Assembly: GCA_032718475.1 (NCBI GenBank)
Contig: JAUCBJ010007664.1
Location: 1 to 64,000, forward strand
DNA: 64,000 nt
Direction: 5' to 3'
Origin: Nemertoderma westbladi
Taxonomy: Eukaryota > Xenacoelomorpha > Nemertodermatida > Nemertodermatidae
The position numbers and the translations under genes were made by a program. Numbering within the stretch: position 1 is the stretch's first letter; every line of letters begins with the position of its first letter. Of this stretch, positions 23,011 through 33,367 are shown piece after piece. The notes beneath the pieces were generated by a model, which was given only the letters and a program-made list of their open reading frames with translations, was not told the DNA's origin and ran no database searches.

Positions 23011-23883
23011 TTAAATTAAATTAAGCTATATTAGTATATTATGTATAAGTAATAAGTATATATATTTTATATATGTATTATATTATTAACAACTATATAG
23101 AATGTTATATCGTTATATTGCTGCGCAAATTTTTTGCAGGATAATATTTTTGCAGCAGAGATCTATTTATTTCCTACTGGCGTGTGATTTCCTTTTCATA
23201 CTGTATGTATATCGCCACGCCATGGGTTATTATCTTTTGAATAATATTAAAATTCGGATTATTAGGAATTTTAGGAAATTATGAATTTTAGGAAATTAGG
23301 ATTAAGTAATTGACTGTGTTTCATTTCAACAGTGGTAATTGTTTCGCTCAGTATTAGGCCATGGCTCAATTTACGGTGTGCATTCTGCAGTCTGTATATA
23401 GAAGGGCATAAAGTACCAGCCTATTGCGTTTAATTCTAATTTGTTGGACTGAAACAGAAATAGGTTAAATACGACTGCTGGACTGGCAGGCTGGTTATTA
23501 ACATTCTTTGTTGAATTATTTTAATTGGCAGTGATTTTTTATGTCATTTTATTTCACTTTTTTTGTCATTTTTTTTTTACGAATTATGCATAATGACTTT
23601 TGTTGTCCATTTAATGACTTTTATTGTCATTTTAATGACTTTTTATGTATGTATTTCTTCAAACTGTCAGACTGGTGATTTCTGGACTGTCAGACAGTTG
23701 ATTTCACTATGCCTGTGCCAAAACATTCCATGATTCCATGATTTATGGACTATGAGATAGAATTCCATATGCGCCTGTGGTAAAAAGACTCTATATTTAA
23801 TAGTTTGTGGTTGTTGTCGATAATCGATTACCACATGACGTAGCAAAACACTCATTTTATAGCCAAAAACAATTACCAATTGA
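23011..23883. other. AT-rich spacer
   Basis: No gene recognised. It contains TTTTATGTCATTT-type short internal repeats around 23,530-23,650. Confidence 0.4.
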
Positions 23884-24410
23884 TGGAAAGGAGCAGGTTA
23901 AGGCCGAGTTTTCTAACCAAAACAATAAACAGTCACTTTACCAAATCAGGGAAAGGAGCAGGTTACAGAGACGGGATTTTCTAACCAAAACAATAAACGA
24001 TCACTTAACTAATTGAGGGAAAGGAGCAGGTTACAGAGGCGGGATTTTCTAACCAAAACAAAAAACGATCACTTAACTTATTGAGGGAAAGGAGCAGGTT
24101 ACAGAGGCGGGATTTCCTAACCAAAACAATAAACGATAACATTACCAATTGAAGGAAAGGAGCAGGTTACAGAGGCGGGATTATCTAACCAAAACAATAA
24201 ACGATCATTTAACTAATTGAGGGAAAGGGGCAGGTTACAGAGGCGGGATTTTCTAACCAAAACAATAAACGATCATTTAACAAATTGACGGAAAGGAGCA
24301 GGTTACAGAGACGGGATTTTCTAACCAAAACAATAAACGATAACATTACCAATTGAGAGAAAGGAGCAGGTTACAGAGACGGGATTTTCTAACCAAAACA
24401 ATAAACGGTA
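23884..24410 (+). repeat. 68-bp minisatellite, about eight units
   Basis: Tandem units of about 68 bases with the words AAAGGAGCAGGTTACAGAG, GCGGGATTTTCTAACC and AAAACAATAAACGATCA. Single degenerate units occur at about 51,945-52,030 (same strand) and, on the minus strand, at about 59,945-60,050, so the unit is a dispersed repeat that expanded here. The array meets the decayed end of a LINE at 24,410 with no spacer. Confidence 0.88.
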
Positions 24411-24419
24411 TTGGTGATT

Positions 24420-25552
24420 TTGACATTTTCGACATATATCTGTATTGGCTGATCTCCCTCCTCGTCGGAATTTTATAATTTTAGTTTTACTTAGGTTTAA
24501 ATCCATATTATTGTGTTAGCACCATTCGTCTAGTAGAAGTAAAGCATATTGTATGTGTTGTTTTTCGGTTGAATAAATAACTAAGTCATCAGCAAAGAAT
24601 ATAAAATATAATGTAGAGGCGATTTGCCTTAGAGCAGCTGCTAGATCAGTAATGAACATTAAGAATGCGGTTGGCGAGAAACAATCCCCCTGTAGTATAC
24701 CCCGAAGTTGCGAAATAGGTGCTGAAAAACTAATGCCATCGAATACTTTGACAGTGTTTCCGAATATTGACTGAATTAACGCAAAAAGTTTTCCTTTTAT
24801 ATTAAATTTGAAGAAAATCTTATGGAGTAAAATGTTTCTATCAATCAGGTCAAAAGCTTTAAGGAAGTCTATAAATAGTGCATAAACCGGTTTCGATTCA
24901 TGACTGTGTAGATTGGAGTGAATAAAATCAATGAGTTTTCTGATTGCTTGAGTAGTAGATCGACCGGGGATAAATCCGTATTGTTCTAGAGGTAGCTGAT
25001 CCATTATTTTCTTTAATACCCTTGAGTTTATTATCGACGTTAGTACCTTTAACAGTACACAAATTAGCGCAATACCACGGTAGTTTCCAGGATCTGTTAA
25101 TTCGCCCTTCCCTTTGTATAGAAATTTCAAAATGCTAGTTTTCCAGACACGTGGAATTTCACCAAGATTTAAACATGTGTTGTAGAGAAGTGTAATAACT
25201 GTGACTAATAGTGGGAGTGAAAGTTTCAAATGTTCATAATATATTCCATCACAGCCGGATGCTTTACCACTCTTTGTTTTGTTGATTGCGTCTGTTACAT
25301 CAGTGTCTTGAAATGGTTCATTGAACCACTCTGGGGAATCTTTTGTACTGTCGATAGTAGCTTGGTTTGGAGGTTGTATGTTTGTATGATTTTGTTCGCC
25401 AATTAGAGAATGGAAATGGTCCTCTAATTTGTCTAGCTCGATGGGGGCTGTAGGAAAGTCAGTCTTTGTTCTCCGTAGTGTCCATGGGGTTATCTCGGTT
25501 TGTTTTAAAGTTTCTATTAGAGTGTTTTCATCAAAATTTGTCTTTTTGGAAT
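24420..25552 (-). pseudogene. Reverse transcriptase of the decayed LINE
   Basis: The open frame 25,229-24,516 carries the RT blocks in order: WKTSILKFLYKGKG and GNYRGIAL (block 1-2), EQYGFIPGRSTTQAI, YALFIDFLKAFDLIDR (motif A, catalytic Asp present), LRGILQGDCFSPTAFL (motif B) and IFFADDLVIYS (motif C, FADD). Upstream, another stretch reads TRTEYKQLLNSKKTNFDEN and connects back to the endonuclease in a different frame. The polymerase residues are intact, but frameshifts and a missing C-terminus make the copy dead. The motifs place it among APE-type LINEs. I do not assign a clade. Confidence 0.82.
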
Positions 25553-26520
25553 TCAGAAGTTGTTTGTATTCGGTTCGAGTAGCCCATAATAATTGGAGTT
25601 GTCACCATTTTGTAGGAGTGTCATAACTTGTTGTTTCTTTATCCTGCATTCCTCATCAAACCAAGCTTTATGGTGGTGTTGGGAAGTGGTTTTTGGTGGT
25701 TTTTTCGAGGAAGTTGAAATAACATGTTGAATGTCGTCAGTTGCTGCGTCTAGCCTGTCAGAGAGAAGGTTGGATATGATATCGTGGTTCCTTAGTTCCT
25801 GTTCTTGAATATTTGTGTTTAGCTTGCGGGATAGTTTTTTGACTGGCTTATTGGCGTTTACATTGGTACCATACATTGTATCAACTTGGATATCAACACA
25901 TTGGTGTTTACGAATTGGGTTATGGTTTATTGAAGTGCGAGCTGTAATGTTAGACTGTGGTGGTGTGCGAGTGAACCACAGATCGATCGTACTCGAGCCC
26001 TGAGGTGATATATATGTTTTCTCAGTTGGATTATTGTGGAGTATGAAGCCCAGACCCTGTAGATTACATGTGAGATCTGCACCACGGTTCTCCTGAGAGT
26101 CTATATGGCAGTTGAAGTCACCTCCTATGTAAATCGGTGTGTTTGGATTGGTATACGTAAGGGCTTCGCTGATAATTAATAGTACATACTCAACTTTATT
26201 CTCTGGGTTAAAGTAAAATACTAGAATTGATCCAGCCGTTGTGTTTAGTACCATATAGTTTTCATTGGTGACAATTAATTTAGGTCTCAGTTCCGGTTTT
26301 GCCAAGATAATAAGCCCTCCATGAGGCCTTCCCCTTTGAGACCTGGTTGCGGGTTGCACAAATGCGTAAAAATCGGGAAAAGAAAGTGATTCATTGCAGT
26401 AAAAAGATTCTGTTAAAAGCACCAGATTGGAATCACCAGTGATATCTTTTAGTGCACAGTTTTCGCGTACATATTTGAATCCTTCTATGTTCCAAAGCGA
26501 CAGCTTAATGGTCGTCTGTT
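25553..26520 (-). pseudogene. APE-like endonuclease of the decayed LINE
   Basis: Reads from about 26,505 as IKLSLWNIEGFKYVREN (the N-terminal strand of APE-type endonucleases), then LLTESFY at the catalytic Glu region, HGGLIILAK, the hallmark IYIGGDFNCHID, and STIDLWFTRTP. The expected SDH motif is altered (SINHNPI). Then comes a linker region with WFDEECRIKKQQ, which precedes the RT in such elements. One frameshift near 25,580 separates it from the RT. Confidence 0.8.
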
Positions 26521-26754
26521 GTTGGAGTTGGGAATGTCAATCTTGAGCATTCGACGACTAATAAATAGACATAAATAAATATTAAGCCCAAGTATTGCTG
26601 CCATGTGATATTAATAAATCAATTGGAGTTGATTTAATTGCAATTTCCTCCTGTTTCACTCTAACATACTTGAGGCCAGTAGGTCCGCTGTCAGAGATAG
26701 GATATATAACCTAAGACTGCCTGTTCAATAGAAGTGGATTAGGTGGGAGAGTGA

Positions 26755-26870
26755 ATGTCAGGGGAAAGTGGCCGAACTGGATAGCGCTACTGATGAGGCA
26801 TGATAGGCTGAAACGACGTATAGTGCTGGTTCAAACCCTGGTGGTGCGCTTTCTCATTTTTTCGATTTCT
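26755..26870 (+). mobile_element. tRNA-derived SINE head
   Basis: Contains an RNA polymerase III A box (TGGCCGAACTGG at about 26,769) and B box (GGTTCAAACCC at about 26,828) with tRNA-like spacing, followed by a T-rich tail. The stems between the boxes do not fold into a clean cloverleaf, so I call it a tRNA-derived SINE or tRNA pseudogene rather than a functional tRNA. Confidence 0.6.
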
Positions 26871-27419
26871 GAACAAAACCATAAATATTACATCTTTAAT
26901 TACAGTTGCATTAACAGCTCAAATCCAATTCATTTAGAAATTTTGGTAACGCTACCGGTACCATCTTGTTCAGCATACTAACAGATTTTATAATCAGTAT
27001 ATTATTGATACAGCTAAACTAAAATCACTGCTGATTGCAGATACCGACAGAATGACGCAGGTACCAAATTTAGTATTTGATAGGCCTATTTGATACCGGT
27101 AGGGTATACTGCTATTTAAGGCCACCCTGTAGTCATAAAACTGTTCAGTATTTCCTACTTACTTACAGTCTACAGACCTATCCTATATCAGTACTAACCT
27201 ACCGGTACTCTATTAGATTAGAAGGTTCATTGCTGATTGGTATACTGTTATGTAGTGTGTAGTCCTATTTATCATATTATATGGTAGGCCACTGATTGTT
27301 ATTTATCTACAAATATATTTGTGACAGCATGGGAAAGTATAGAAGCTATAGTAAAAAAATAAAAGTATAGAAAGTTCACAAGCATATCGTACTCAATATT
27401 ATGTTAATAGTATGACCAA
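26871..27419. other. AT-rich spacer
   Basis: No gene seen. It lies between the SINE and the pogo transposase remnant. Confidence 0.4.
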
Positions 27420-29958
27420 TGCTGTTCAAGAAATATAATCTGGGAAAATGAATATACAACAAGCGAGTAAAGAATACAGAGTTCTATATGAGACACTCCA
27501 TGACAAAGTGAAAAATAAACATCCCCGAAATCCTGGAGGTCAAACCGTCCTCCATCAAATGAGGAAACCAAATTAATTAAAGTCATAGATGTACTAACCG
27601 AATGGAAATGTCCTTTAGATGATTCGTTTATTAGTGAAAAACTATCTTGATATATAACCACGAAAAGGTTCGTCACGAAAAGGTTCATCAATAATCTTCC
27701 TTGGAATGATTGGATCAAATCCTTCATGGATAGACACAAACTTACAAAGCATGTTGCCAAAAATATAAAACCATTGCGAGCTGAGATCACTAATAGTGTT
27801 ATAGTGTTCTTCGATAATCTGGACACAGCTATCTTTGCCACTACACCTGCTAAAAATATATATCATGGCCAGTGCCAATGGAGTGCAGCTGCACCCCCCA
27901 AAAAGTGAGAAAGGGTCCGCAATTTGAATAATATATTTTCAATGTCAGAATGTGGACTAATACAACATTTTTTGTGTAATTAAATTAATTTACTTAAATT
28001 CTCCATCACTCACCCCATAACTATTCATTTACTATTATTAATATTGGATATTGAGTTTTGTTTTGGAGTACGCCGCGTAGACACTAAAGTTGCAATAACT
28101 TTTCAGTGTGTGAATGTATTTTCTCAAATTACATGCAAACATTTTGTACTTCAATGCTCTTTCAACACATGCAATAAAATTTAAGAAATTCCAACACAAA
28201 TATTTTATTTTACTTTTTTCCCTGAGGGAAAAAAGTGATACTTCTTCTCCCTATTTTGGGGTATATTCTTGCGAAAAAGTAACAATTTAAGAATAAAATC
28301 TATATTAGAGCTGCGAAATTGAAAATTAATTTGTACGTATGTATGTACATAGTACCTCTCTTAACAGCTTTTGTTAGGAATAAAAGGTATGTACATATTT
28401 TTTCAAATTTTCCAAAATTTACCTTGAAAAATTAGGTAATGGTAGTCATCTCAGGCATCAAAAAATTTTAAGTACATATATGTATTTGAATGCAAAAATT
28501 AAAAATGGCAATATCAACCATTCTGACTAGGTAAAAAAAATACGGGAAAGTGTCTCAGAATGACTATGTTGTCACACAGGAACTTTTTCACTAAGCCCTT
28601 CAATTTTATTTTCCTATTATTATCTTCCATTTTATCCCAATAACAGTCCCACATGTCATTTATACTCATATCCATTTTGTTTCCTAAACTGATACCGGTG
28701 CAATGTAGCAATGTGTAAAATTTTGTTTCCATGGTTACGAAAAAGGTCCGCTTTTTCAACATTTGCATCCCCCAAGAAAAATCCTGGCGCCGGCCATGAA
28801 ACAAATTTAGGGGTAATCTGGGTTATAAAACTATTATATCTAGAAGAGGTCTTCAGCGTGTTGAGTGAAAGACAGTCATTCAAAAGGCGCCACTAGCTTT
28901 ATGTTTAGTGGGAATGCAGCTGGGGAGTTTTGTAGCCCAATGGTTGTCTACAAAGCGAAGTTTTGTTATTTAGCATGGACCATAAATGGGCCAAAAGGTG
29001 CCATCTATGATTGCACTGACAGTGGCTGGTTTGAAGGTAGATCATTTCAGCGATTTTTTTATGAGATTCTGCTGCCTCACATAAATTCTAATTCTGAGGA
29101 GGGTATGAAATTGGTCATAGGAGACAACCTTTCTTCGCTCTCATATGAATGAAGATATTATTGAGGCATGTTTGACGAACAATATCCGATTCATTAGCCT
29201 AATTCCAAAAGCAACACATCTTCTTCAGCCACTTCATGTGGCAGTATTTAAACCTTGTAAGAGTGTATGGAGGAAACCCTATAGCAGTGGAAAACAGAAT
29301 CCAGGATTCGATGAACCATACCAAAGAGTCACTTCCCTGGTATCCTAAATAAGTTGTTAACCAGCTGGAATCCTTCTAATTTGGTGGCAGGTTTCAAAGC
29401 CAGTGGCATATTGCCATTGGATCGCAGCAAAGCGTTAAAGCGCCTTCGAAGACCTGTGGTTGGTTGATGGTGCTACAGTTACAGATGTGCTAGGATCTAC
29501 AGTTACTAATATGTTGCAGAGACATCTGCACAGGAAATGCGGCCACAAACTTACCCCAGGAAAGAAAACCAGCAACAGACAGTGATGCCTGCTTTCTGGA
29601 TGGATAAGATTAGAAAGGCGATTAGAGTGTCGTTCCAAGGCAAAGATAATAGTGCTAAGGGAGTTGCTTCCAATGCCAAGAAGATTGCGAAGGTGCTGAC
29701 TTCTGTTGCTACTACAGTTTCAGACGTTGCTGATGTCTGTGCAATCTGTAAATCCGTCAACCCCCCTAATAGCCTCAAGGTCTATGCCATTTATTGGGAA
29801 GACTGCGATCAATATGAAACATGGTATCAAACTTGCTGTCTCGAAAACAAAGGTGCAATTGGAAATACTGCAATAGATGTTTGTGGTTGCATTGACAATT
29901 TTAACAATATAATATTTCAAGACCTTGATGAACTGGAAAGAATCAATAATGAACAATG
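27420..29958 (+). pseudogene. pogo/Tigger-type transposase, broken and interrupted
   Basis: Plus-strand remains in several frames. They are: a psq-type helix-turn-helix (MNIQQASKEYRVLYETLHDK, then KHPRNPGGQTVL) at about 27,440; a CENP-B-like region (WNDWIKSFMDRHKLTKHV) at about 27,700; then a 935-bp insertion; then the DDE_1 domain from 28,799 with ETNL, SHSKGATSFMFSGNAAGEF, SGWFEGRSFQRFF and KLVIGDNLSS. A frameshift near 29,150 leads to IIEACLTNNIRFISLIPKAT and HLLQPLHVAVFKP. A Cys-rich tail with WEDCDQYETWYQTCC ends at 29,958. It is a dead Tc1/mariner-superfamily gene of the pogo branch. I did not find its TIRs. Confidence 0.83.
27864..28798. mobile_element. 935-bp insertion inside the pogo transposase
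   Basis: Interrupts the pogo frame just before the ETNL motif. Its ends are imperfect inverted repeats: CATGGCCAGTGCCA on the left and the complement of CATGGCCGGCGCCAGG on the right, each followed inward by a CCCCCCAAAAAG / CTTGGGGG pair. It has no convincing ORF. It is probably a non-autonomous DNA element. The exact target duplication is unclear because CATG itself is palindromic. Confidence 0.55.
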
Positions 29959-31424
29959 AATGAATAATAATATATATAATCCATGAACTAAATATACTTA
30001 GACTTGTTAGTTTTGTATCAATAACTCTCTGATTTTCAACTTCCTCAAAATTCATAATTTTGTATTATTCATGTTGTCTAACACTGGTAGTTATTTAGTA
30101 AAAGGCATTACCTTTAACTGCATAGTAATCAAATATCAGAATACGTTTTTTGTTTATTTTTTCAATAATTTGTAATTTTGTTTATTACGGATTAGATGCA
30201 GTACCTTTTTATTAGTTTATGACCAAAACATAGTAGGTGTAGGCATACTGGCATATGCAGGTGTATGTGTAGGTGTAGGTGTGTGTATAGGCTTTCAGGT
30301 TTAGGTGTAGGTTGAGTCAAATACAGTAATACCTGCTGCCTGAATGAATACTGTACCGGTAATATGTCCCACTTGTCTTTGTATTGTTCAAATTGTTGTA
30401 CCGGCAGTGCATTTAACAACTTAGATAATTTGTTATCATTTGGAGAATTTTGAGTGGAAAAGAGAAGGGCCACCTACAGTCTTTGTCTTCGAGTTCAACG
30501 AGTCTTGTGGGTACCAGGAGCAGCCATGAGTCAAAGAAACGTAAATCTTGTTCGGGTGGAGGTACTACCCCTGGTAGGAGTGGATTAGATGGAATCTCTA
30601 ATAACAATGAGATTTCAGACAGAAAATGAGCCCTTCAAAAAGTGTGGGGCAAATGGCTTCTGGTTAGCGTTTCTCAACATGCTGGCTACAACGACATTTT
30701 GATTAAGGATGTTCTTAAGTTTTGCAATTTCTTCAGTGATGTTTTTAGGGATGGACAGTATGACAACGAATTTGTACTTTTGTTCATGGACGGCCAATTA
30801 GCTGTCAAACTTCTTTGTCAAATGGAGGATTTTGACCCGTTTTGATTTAAATTGTTAAAAAGAGGATGGCCATACTATAATACTGTGTATTATATTGCGA
30901 TTTACGAATGTAGTGGGTGTTCCAATCACTGACGAAGTCATCTAACTCTCGCTGTAATGTGTAGTTAAAACAATACCAAACAAACCATGTCCCCCTGAAT
31001 GGAACTGTTTGAATCGTATACGTTTGATTCAATAAATCTGCTAAAAAATTAGTTGAGACCACAAAATTGCCCACCACGCTTCTATGCATTGATTGTGTGG
31101 CGAACCAACGTATTTGGGGGCATATATAGACTGATGAAAAAATACTGGGCTGCAGCCATATCGACATTTTCAGTTCCATGGTCGGTATCGAGTCTAATAG
31201 GATACCCTAGTCTCTATCACTATCACTATCCAAATACAGCTTACAAACCTTACTTGGATCACTGTTGGGTTCGGACTACTTTTACCCAAATTAATTGTTG
31301 AGACCAGCAGTCTAAGCAACCATGAATAGGAAATCCGAATTTTGTAAGTTTATCATAGCCATCTGCTTGCCAAGCAGCATCAGGCCCATGGTTACAATAT
31401 TTCCTCTATAAAAGTTTTTGCGAT
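29959..31424. other. Spacer with unassigned open stretches
   Basis: Two plus-strand stretches (about 30,480-30,840 and 31,050-31,300) look mildly protein-like, for example FCNFFSDVFRDGQYDNEF, but are broken and match nothing I know. Possibly more transposon debris. A GTAGGTGT-rich tract lies at 30,235-30,315. Confidence 0.35.
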
Positions 31425-32340
31425 GTGCCGTACCAACAGGATCCAATTCGAGCAAACATACAATGATGTACCACATATAAATTATCTCATCATAGTAAAG
31501 AATGCCAACAAAGAGTCTGATGAAGTATTTCTCCGGATCAGAACCTCTGAGTAGACATTCTTTACAAAGGATGAGATTGAGGGGTTTTTAGCTGAGGGTC
31601 TCATATGAGACAGAGACCACCTGGATGAGATTTACCCCAATCTGATACGTCTCATCCACAATTGTGATCCAGGGTTTACCTACCATAAAAAGGTAGACTC
31701 TTCTGGTCAGTGTATTTGCCGCAAATACGTTAACCCACCATTGCATGGTCATTGTTACGAAGAACTACCCAATAATCATTCAAAGGAAGCATAGGAGGTC
31801 TACCAATGACTGGATATGGCTACAATGATTAAAGACAACAACTTCCAATTGCATGCTCCAATCTGTGCTGGGAAACACTTCTATGCCTCAGAATATTCTA
31901 ATCAAATATTCTCACCCTGTAACAGCAGAATATTTGCTGCCACCCAATGAAATGACAACCTTTTGGTTTGTGATGGTTGCACCAGTTCACTTTATTGTGT
32001 CAAAAACGCTGCCAGGGCCAAGGAAAAGCGGAACATAAGATTCACTGCTGGCCAAGCTTCGGCCAATATAGTTCATGCTCAGGAGGATGAGCTGAAAAAC
32101 ATTAAAATTTCAGGTCCCGCCATTCTCCGCAAGGAGGATTTGGAGAAACAAGCCAGGAAACAAAATACAGTGTTTGCTCGGCTTGTTGGGTTGGTGCTCC
32201 TGAATTGGGGTGGCACATTTTACACCTCCCTGTGACTATCCCATCATCAGAATTTGTCCACATACCAACCACCACAATACAAAACAGGGCTGGGTTGTGA
32301 TGCCTTGAAAGAATTGAGATCCAAAGCCCCCAACCCATAC
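31425..32340 (+). pseudogene. Unrecognised decayed protein-coding remnant
   Basis: In one main frame, broken by several stops, the plus strand reads a protein-like sequence: DEVFLRIRTSE, FTKDEIEGFLAEG, LDEIYPNLIRLIHNCDPGF, a Cys/His cluster (CICRKYVNPPLHGHCYEELP), then LVCDGCTSSLYCVKNAARAK and ILRKEDLEKQARKQN. The Cys patterns suggest zinc binding. It could be part of a transposon protein. I cannot name the family. Confidence 0.4.
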
Positions 32341-33363
32341 AGAATGCGAACTGTTTGCTCACAACTGCTGAATCTACAATCACATCGTCAATTTACATCG
32401 TCAATTTACATCGTCAATTCACATCAAACCAAACAATGATGATGGTGGATCAACAGGATTCAATCATATCAGTTAATTTAATGATGGTATTTTGTCTGCG
32501 GCCACGAGAACTCTTTTTTATTTTAAGACCAAAATTATATTTAACCTGGTATGCACAAATAAAATTGCCATCCATAAAAATCAGAAATGAAATCTATACA
32601 CAAAAGGAAATTAAGATCGAATATACTAGAGTCAATGTGGGTACCAATGGTACCAATCATGGTACCAATCATATAGTACAGCTGCAGCCATCTGCACTAA
32701 AAATTAAAATCATATTGTACTAATTATAATTGTAAACATATCAATGATACAGAATCGTCACTGTTATGCTCTCAATTATCCATCTTAATGAAATCAGTGA
32801 CAAGCAGGTTACTAATAATTTTATATACCCAAATTGCTTCTACAAAGATAAAATTCCAATTGCTTGCGACCGTACCATTACACCAATGAACTCTTTGCCT
32901 TACTCAGTAGGCCGTGGTATTAGTGGTCGTCACACACAATACCCTTTGCGACATTTTATAGTGGTCACTATCCACACAAAATTAGCAACTACCTTTAGCA
33001 GCGAGGTTGAGAGCAAGTACCACCTCTGGCTCTGCTCTCAATTAATCGTATTGATTAGTAGACTAGAACTACTAATAAATCTTACCTTTGTTGGAAACAA
33101 GGACGACATTCCCCTTGCCACATCTACTCTACTACATCAGGTAAGTCAGTACGATGTTTACTTTGAACAAGTGCTGTCTGTTGTGGCAACCAATGCACAA
33201 CCACTCCCTTCCGACCTCTACCCTGTAGTTGACTGAGTCTCCACCCCCTTCCGGTCAGGTAATGTGACCCCTCCCACAAACAACTTCCAGTTAGGTATTG
33301 CCTGATTTCTAGACCCTGCCCCAACATAACATACATTGGGGAGTCAGAGTATGGTATCTGCCG
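32341..33363. other. Spacer left of the piggyBac element
   Basis: Includes short direct repeats (TCACATCGTCAATTTACATCG, about 32,380-32,430; TGGTACCAATCA, about 32,645-32,670) and a 156-codon ORF at 32,766-33,236 without recognisable motifs. Confidence 0.4.
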
Positions 33364-33367
33364 TTAA

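Larger units (their letters stand above)
24410..26520 (-). mobile_element. LINE (APE endonuclease + reverse transcriptase), decayed
   Basis: Minus-strand non-LTR retrotransposon unrelated to the RTE-like family. It reads endonuclease first (26,520-25,553) and then reverse transcriptase (25,552-24,420). It is cut off within the RT, shortly after LNLSKTKIIKF, at the junction with the 68-bp minisatellite, so the 3' end is missing. No target duplication could be identified. Confidence 0.85.

Noticed and set aside
26764-26850. A functional tRNA-Leu-like gene
   Set aside because: A and B boxes are present, but the acceptor and anticodon stems do not pair convincingly; better as a tRNA-derived SINE head.
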